From NCBI GenBank assembly GCA_963855995.1, contig OY979730.1, forward strand, positions 1,426,501 through 1,490,500: 64,000 nt of DNA, read 5' to 3'. The stretch is from Muricea muricata. Taxonomy: Eukaryota; Cnidaria; Anthozoa; Malacalcyonacea; Plexauridae. The notes beneath the pieces were generated by a model. It saw only the letters and a program-made list of their open reading frames with translations, did no database searches and was not told where the DNA came from. This document shows, piece after piece, positions 63,001-64,000 of this stretch (the stretch's first letter is position 1; every line of letters starts with the position of its first letter). The translations under genes and the position numbers were made by a program.

Positions 63001-63790
63001 TACCCGTCAATGTGTTGATTGTGCAAATTTTCCGCAATCTTCGACCAAAGAATGAAAAGTCAAAGGAAGAAGTCTCCGAGGAAACGAACAAGGGGGATGC
63101 CGATAAGGGAGTTCAAATCGAAAACCAGAAAGCTATCAAAGAAAAGCTGCCCTACTGTTTCATCTATGTAGCGTTTGCAATTTGTTACCTCGCATCGGCA
63201 GCTTCAATATTTTTCACTTTACTCTACAGCATCCAATGGGGAAAGGAGACTTCAACTGAATGGGTCATTGCTATGGTAACGTCATTCCTCCAATCAGCGT
63301 TACTTCTTCAGCCAATCAAACTAGTTTTTGCCGCACTTGTGTTTGCATTGTGTATGAAGAAAGCAAAAGACGCAGAGGAAGAGGAGCATGACGAAGAATT
63401 AGTGATTAAAACTTCTAGTCCAAGGCAGCAATTGACTGCAGATAACTTGGCTGAGCTGGAAAAAACAATGAAGCTAAAGCTACGGAAAAGCTATTACAGG
63501 TAATTACATATAAATACTTGGGTTTAACTATTGTAAATTTTTTAATACTTGATTTTACTTTACTTTTCTGCAGACCACCAGATCCATCCACATTGCAAGA
63601 AGCAAGAAAGAAACGTCTAAAAGAGCTCAAGTCGAATGCAGCTTTAAAAGAGATTTTTGCTTTCTTTGTTTTCCTTATCTTACTGATGGATGTAGCACAA
63701 TATCACAGGACCCCAGACACATTTCTGATGACAAAAACTTTGTATGAAACTTTCGAAGAAGTAGACGCGTATGGACTTGACCTAACTGCT
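44312..63790 (+). CDS. polycystin-1-like discoidin receptor-channel, partial at both ends
   Basis: Twenty-seven exons: 44312-44622, 44871-45012, 45618-45928, 46727-46865, 47070-47383, 48733-48874, 49544-49657, 49949-51049, 51318-51887, 52244-52644, 53007-53174, 53712-53803, 54893-55006, 55372-55715, 56283-56566, 56730-56912, 57122-57247, 57426-57602, 57693-57906, 58565-58617, 59001-59318, 60272-60503, 60839-61158, 61396-61626, 61959-62217, 62575-63499, 63574-63790. They sum to 7,802 bp, have GT-AG borders, consistent phases and no stop. Domain order is 3 discoidin, EGF, low-complexity stalk, PKD/Ig-like, REJ, GAIN-GPS, TM1, PLAT, TM bundle. In the known family the ectodomain binds ligand and may be cleaved at the GPS, and the C-terminal part forms a TRPP-type cation channel with a polycystin-2 partner. 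The signal-peptide exon and the channel half are not seen. Ligand and cell type are unknown. Confidence 0.9.
45201..45460 (+). repeat. composite (ATGGC)n-(ATGGT)n array in intron 2
   Basis: About 13 units of ATGGC (45206-45270) are followed by about 38 units of ATGGT (45271-45460) with one GTGGT variant. Degenerate relatives flank both sides (45060-45200 and 45461-45515). The open frames of up to 167 codons on both strands are artefacts of the five-base period. Confidence 0.95.
45618..46865 (+). CDS. exons 3-4: discoidin domain 2
   Basis: Exon 45618-45928 reads GCRDSAPLGMQNGLIHDVQI and RWFQVDFIAKVFVDEVQTQG, ending at a weaker donor (GTTTGC). Exon 46727-46865 reads ARYFRIKPVTCHQNCGLRVE then FIGC. 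The 311 bp length of its first exon equals that of domain 1, and the intron positions and phases are identical. The intron between the halves contains a large foldback element (45979-46369). Confidence 0.9.
45979..46369. mobile_element. foldback element in intron 3
   Basis: The left arm 45979-46166 starts AATGGACCATTCCCCAATTA. The right arm 46184-46369 is its inverted copy, ending TAATTGGGGAATGGTCCATT. The arms differ by scattered substitutions and the loop is only about 17 bp. This is a long palindromic, non-coding element; no clear target-site duplication is seen. Its left arm begins about 50 bp after the exon 3 donor. Confidence 0.85.
46920..46985. repeat. (ATC)n-like trinucleotide patch
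   Basis: Interrupted ATCATTATCATC units in intron 4. A larger patch of the same type is at 49205-49500. Confidence 0.7.
47070..48874 (+). CDS. exons 5-6: discoidin domain 3
   Basis: Exon 47070-47383 reads DCASPGALGLENGNFKVLAS and PWFGVNFMKDVLISGVATQG. Exon 48733-48874 reads AREIKIHPKTCNSNCVMRAE then IYGC. The same split as domains 1 and 2 shows tandem domain duplication. The internal intron carries a MITE (47584-47766) and a nested pair of inverted-repeat elements (47975-48520). Confidence 0.9.
47584..47766. mobile_element. second copy of the 31721-31914 MITE
   Basis: Shared words in order: CAGCAAATTATTAGGATTGT (copy 1 CAATAAATTATTGGGATTGT), TTTATATGCGTGAAAT, and AATTTTATTGGCTTACAACG with GATCG at the end. 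The first ten terminal bases are eroded. It sits in the intron splitting discoidin domain 3. Confidence 0.65.
47975..48520. mobile_element. outer long-inverted-repeat element, interrupted
   Basis: The left arm (about 47975-48096) reads CAAGATTCGAAAATACGTAA ... GATCGAAATTTTCCGTGTAG ... CAAACGTCATC. The right arm (about 48385-48520) is the inverted copy. A MITE with its duplication (48089-48307) is inserted in the left arm's inner end. An inner GCTGCTATTGGCTG palindrome (48308-48384) forms the centre. Confidence 0.8.
48097..48299. mobile_element. hAT-type MITE nested in the outer element
   Basis: Ends CAGTGGCGGATCTAGGGTAA and the inverted TTACGCTAGATCCGCCACTG form long terminal inverted repeats (about 43 bp each). 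A perfect 8-bp target-site duplication GACTTCGG lies at 48089-48096 and 48300-48307. An 8-bp duplication and CAG..CTG ends are standard for hAT elements. At 203 bp with no open frame it is non-autonomous. Confidence 0.9.
49205..49500. repeat. ATC/ATT trinucleotide-rich intron tract
   Basis: Dense CATCATCATC and ATTATC words in intron 6 with a small tandem CATCATTCCAATGACCCA(A/G)T repeated twice near 49325-49372. Confidence 0.7.
49544..49657 (+). CDS. exon 7: EGF-like domain
   Basis: One 114-bp exon with phase-1 introns on both sides encodes DLDNCASVTCQNDGTCNDLW followed by the last three Cys (C-x-C-x8-C). The six Cys have EGF spacing. It lacks a complete calcium-binding consensus: DLDNC is present, but the hydroxylation-site Asn/aromatic pattern is unclear. 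Extracellular spacer or ligand-contact module. Confidence 0.9.
   Translation: MLITAHQSRAKTTVLAMIYGIPSSATVHLVIWEVYVI
49949..51049 (+). CDS. exon 8: mucin-like, Ser-Gly and Asp-Gly stalk plus Ig-like segment
   Basis: This 1,101-bp exon, symmetrical in phase 1, starts with Thr/Pro repeats (VVTTPPLNATTPPLNPTTPL). Next comes an acidic DSDDSY, 21 Ser-Gly dipeptides encoded by AGTGGT hexamers (50125-50250), DDDGYSGGG, then repeated DDGFGGGG units to about 50480. A Thr/Pro linker follows, then a beta-rich segment with GESFLVGWTMTAGTNVTVLV and a C-C-C cluster. Ser-Gly flanked by acidic residues is the classic setting for glycosaminoglycan attachment, so this may be a chondroitin or heparan sulphate carrying stalk; that is inference. 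The antisense His-rich and Val-rich frames over the repeat are artefacts. Confidence 0.85.
50125..50250 (+). repeat. (AGTGGT)21 coding hexamer repeat
   Basis: Twenty-one perfect AGTGGT units encode 21 Ser-Gly dipeptides in exon 8. The purity at the third codon position (always AGT GGT) indicates recent slippage, so length is probably polymorphic. Confidence 0.95.
51318..51887 (+). CDS. exon 9: PKD/Ig-like beta-sandwich region
   Basis: The exon encodes TVSWMFDCDVDGTITESKFS, many N-glycosylation sequons (NST, NQT, NSS), and CLWVDLGDNSSLYLFGD followed by HVYPAVGSYNVKMNASNDVS. The last stretch, with WVDLGDNSS, HVYPAVGSYNV and ASNDV, fits the PKD domain pattern (GDG, YxxxGxYxVxVxxxN). PKD domains are force-resistant extracellular spacers. 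Symmetrical phase 1 introns. Confidence 0.8.
52244..56566 (+). CDS. exons 10-15: REJ (receptor for egg jelly) module
   Basis: Exons 52244-52644, 53007-53174, 53712-53803, 54893-55006, 55372-55715 and 56283-56566. Key REJ features are LDSSASSNPDF and FVWYCRD (exon 11), GCFGSGRG then STLQLNTNMM and ERTYVILLV across the exon 12-13 border, C-NC and LQSNCEAYC with FSWSLY (exon 14), and GVALSTNFTFNCEGWNDPDS plus LTYEFSYG (exon 15). The module joins the stalk to the GAIN domain in polycystin-1 and sea-urchin REJ proteins. Intron phases here are 0, 0, 2, 2 and 1, unlike the 1-1 modules upstream. Confidence 0.85.
54481..54633. mobile_element. hairpin element in intron 12
   Basis: TATCAATTATTGGATGAGAT ... 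GCAAAATATCGTGAGTT on the left pairs with AACTCACGATATTTTGC ... CAATAATTGTATA on the right, and the inner part (GATTTGCC, GGCAAAT) is also palindromic. Almost the whole 153 bp can fold on itself. Confidence 0.75.
55866..56030 (+). repeat. tRNA-derived SINE-like fragment in intron 14
   Basis: GGTGTTGTAGTTACCACG resembles box A and D-arm, and GGGTTTAAGCC (55919-55929) resembles box B, with a plausible anticodon arm (GTCTGTTTTCCAAGC) between. A pyrimidine-rich unrelated tail follows. Box spacing fits a tRNA-derived SINE head; the fold is too damaged for a tRNA gene. Confidence 0.5.
56031..56175. repeat. CATTCATC-type degenerate tetranucleotide tract
   Basis: Repeated CCATTCATTCATCCATTCAC-like words in intron 14. 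Low-complexity only. Confidence 0.6.
56730..58617 (+). CDS. exons 16-20: helical part leading into GAIN
   Basis: Exons 56730-56912, 57122-57247, 57426-57602, 57693-57906 and 58565-58617. The protein is helix-rich: KLSELVAEYLENGDPAAALG, then ATVQVSSTFAQIVG, VIEKVVKRLQNLSKDDERF and RIFNILEQLQNILLEYLVAS, ending in LSNPNKTFLQMQPVDIK. Position and composition match the alpha-helical half of a GAIN domain. Five small exons, mostly phase 0, are well supported by GT-AG borders and frame. The last intron (57907-58564) holds a (TGTGG)n array. Confidence 0.8.
58010..58270 (+). repeat. (TGTGG)n pentanucleotide array in intron 19
   Basis: About 33 perfect TGTGG units (58091-58255) flanked by degenerate GGTGAGG/GTGCGG units on both sides. 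The minus-strand HTTPH frames of 108-129 codons are artefacts. The transcript strand is G-rich with GG spaced every 3 bases. Confidence 0.95.
59001..60503 (+). CDS. exons 21-22: GAIN domain, beta part
   Basis: Exon 59001-59318 reads LALFDKNPFSWNNSSQNVTS and ISTSNLTEDIVVTISRDP. Exon 60272-60503 reads VYLKKGGKPNPNTEDYDFLY and ends NGHGEYCFG. Several N-glycosylation sequons fit an extracellular fold. In adhesion GPCRs and polycystin-1, GAIN holds the cleaved GPS strand in place. The intron between the exons (59319-60271) shows no recognised element. Confidence 0.8.
60839..61626 (+). CDS. exons 23-24: GPS cleavage site and first TM helix
   Basis: Exon 60839-61158 (GVHHVEQFHNKTYPDPKSTF) carries two basic motifs, RNRR (60904-60915) and RRVRR (60939-60953), a PPAPPKPTERP linker and the GPS start CIFWDVLNETWRGEGCR. 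Exon 61396-61626 completes it with CYCNHLTSFGSDL; the expected cut is between Leu 61444-61446 and Thr 61447-61449. A helix AVLALISTILGVYIIGVIW followed by ARRADKR is the first membrane segment. All GPS Cys and Trp residues and HLT are intact, so autoproteolysis is likely. The basic motifs could add proprotein-convertase cleavage; that is inference. Confidence 0.9.
61633..61815. mobile_element. hAT-type MITE next to the exon 24 donor
   Basis: The element 61641-61807 starts CAGTAGTGAAGCAAGCCCGA and ends with the inverted GTCGGGCTGGCTTCGCTTCT plus G. A perfect 8-bp duplication TAATGTAT lies at 61633-61640 and 61808-61815. The insertion begins 14 bp after the exon border, leaving GTGAGT intact. 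The pseudogene lacks it. Confidence 0.9.
61959..63790 (+). CDS. exons 25-27: PLAT domain and transmembrane bundle
   Basis: PLAT begins in exon 61959-62217 (YYYLVTTATGSRQGAGTTAK, WHNNGG) and ends in exon 62575-63499 (SSPSWYLSRFTVKDLQTGKT, WLAVES). Membrane segments follow: LSCALCLLCCTMITSAMFYN, IGLQSSIIIIPVNVLIVQIF, YCFIYVAFAICYLASAASIF, and WVIAMVTSFLQSALLLQPIK running into VFAALVFAL. Exon 63574-63790 adds ALKEIFAFFVFLILLMDVAQ then LYETFEEVD, the start of the extracellular channel domain, and ends at a GTAAGT donor. PLAT is a cytoplasmic lipid/protein-binding module in this family. The charged linker KNEKSKEEVSEETNKGDADK is shorter than in the pseudogene. The gene continues beyond the window. 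Confidence 0.9.
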
Positions 63791-64000
63791 GTAAGTATTG
63801 GCGTATCCTAGCGCAGTCAGTTACCACTAAATCCCGTGTGATTATCTGTCAGGATATAGTGAATACGGGATATGCAGACACTAACAACTGCAGCATACTG
63901 TCATATGTTACCAGTCCATCGGTGACTCTAGCACCCCTACCCCCTTTCATTTGCATGTACCAATTCATTTAGATAGTTCAACAATGTTTTCACATTATTC

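Overview
The window reads as a metazoan nuclear genome segment. It is AT-rich, has many short exons with GT-AG introns, carries hAT-type MITEs, tRNA-derived SINE heads and microsatellites, and encodes a polycystin-1-family receptor-channel with discoidin (F5/8 type C) domains. Discoidin-bearing polycystins and several of the hairpin repeats here remind me of anthozoan cnidarians. That placement is inference; no species marker is visible.

Region 1-35.2 kb is mostly non-coding. I found no convincing multi-exon gene in it. One good-looking small exon lies on the minus strand (8344-8446), and one short GC-richer ORF lies at 28285-28464. The rest is repeat debris: a pseudo-tRNA/SINE head (about 5588), a foldback element (about 17.6-17.9 kb), two members of a GTTGTTCAAA-ended MITE (28.9 and 31.1 kb), a MITE with target-site duplication and a telomere-like core (31.7 kb), a hairpin repeat (29.6-29.8 kb), and microsatellites, notably a long (ACTTT)n at 32.4 kb.

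Region 35.5-41.9 kb (plus strand) is a degenerate polycystin-1-like copy. One half-discoidin exon is followed directly by GPS, PLAT and polycystin channel exons. I count a nonsense codon, a phase-incompatible exon junction, a lost splice donor, six apparent frameshifts and loss of the GPS nucleophile. I call it a pseudogene made by tandem duplication plus a large internal deletion.

Region 44.3-63.8 kb (plus strand) is an intact paralogue running off the right edge. I resolved 27 exons (about 7.8 kb coding, about 2,600 residues). Phases agree at all 26 introns and no stop interrupts the reading frame. Order: three discoidin domains, EGF, Thr/Pro and Ser-Gly/Asp-Gly low-complexity stalk, PKD/Ig-like region, REJ, GAIN, GPS, first transmembrane helix, PLAT, then the multi-helix region and the start of the channel's extracellular domain. 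The first (signal peptide) exon was not found, and the channel half lies beyond position 64000. The two copies complement each other: the pseudogene shows what the missing 3' part of the intact gene should look like, and the intact gene shows what the pseudogene has lost. Introns of the intact gene hold several MITEs, including a nested pair, and two pentanucleotide arrays.
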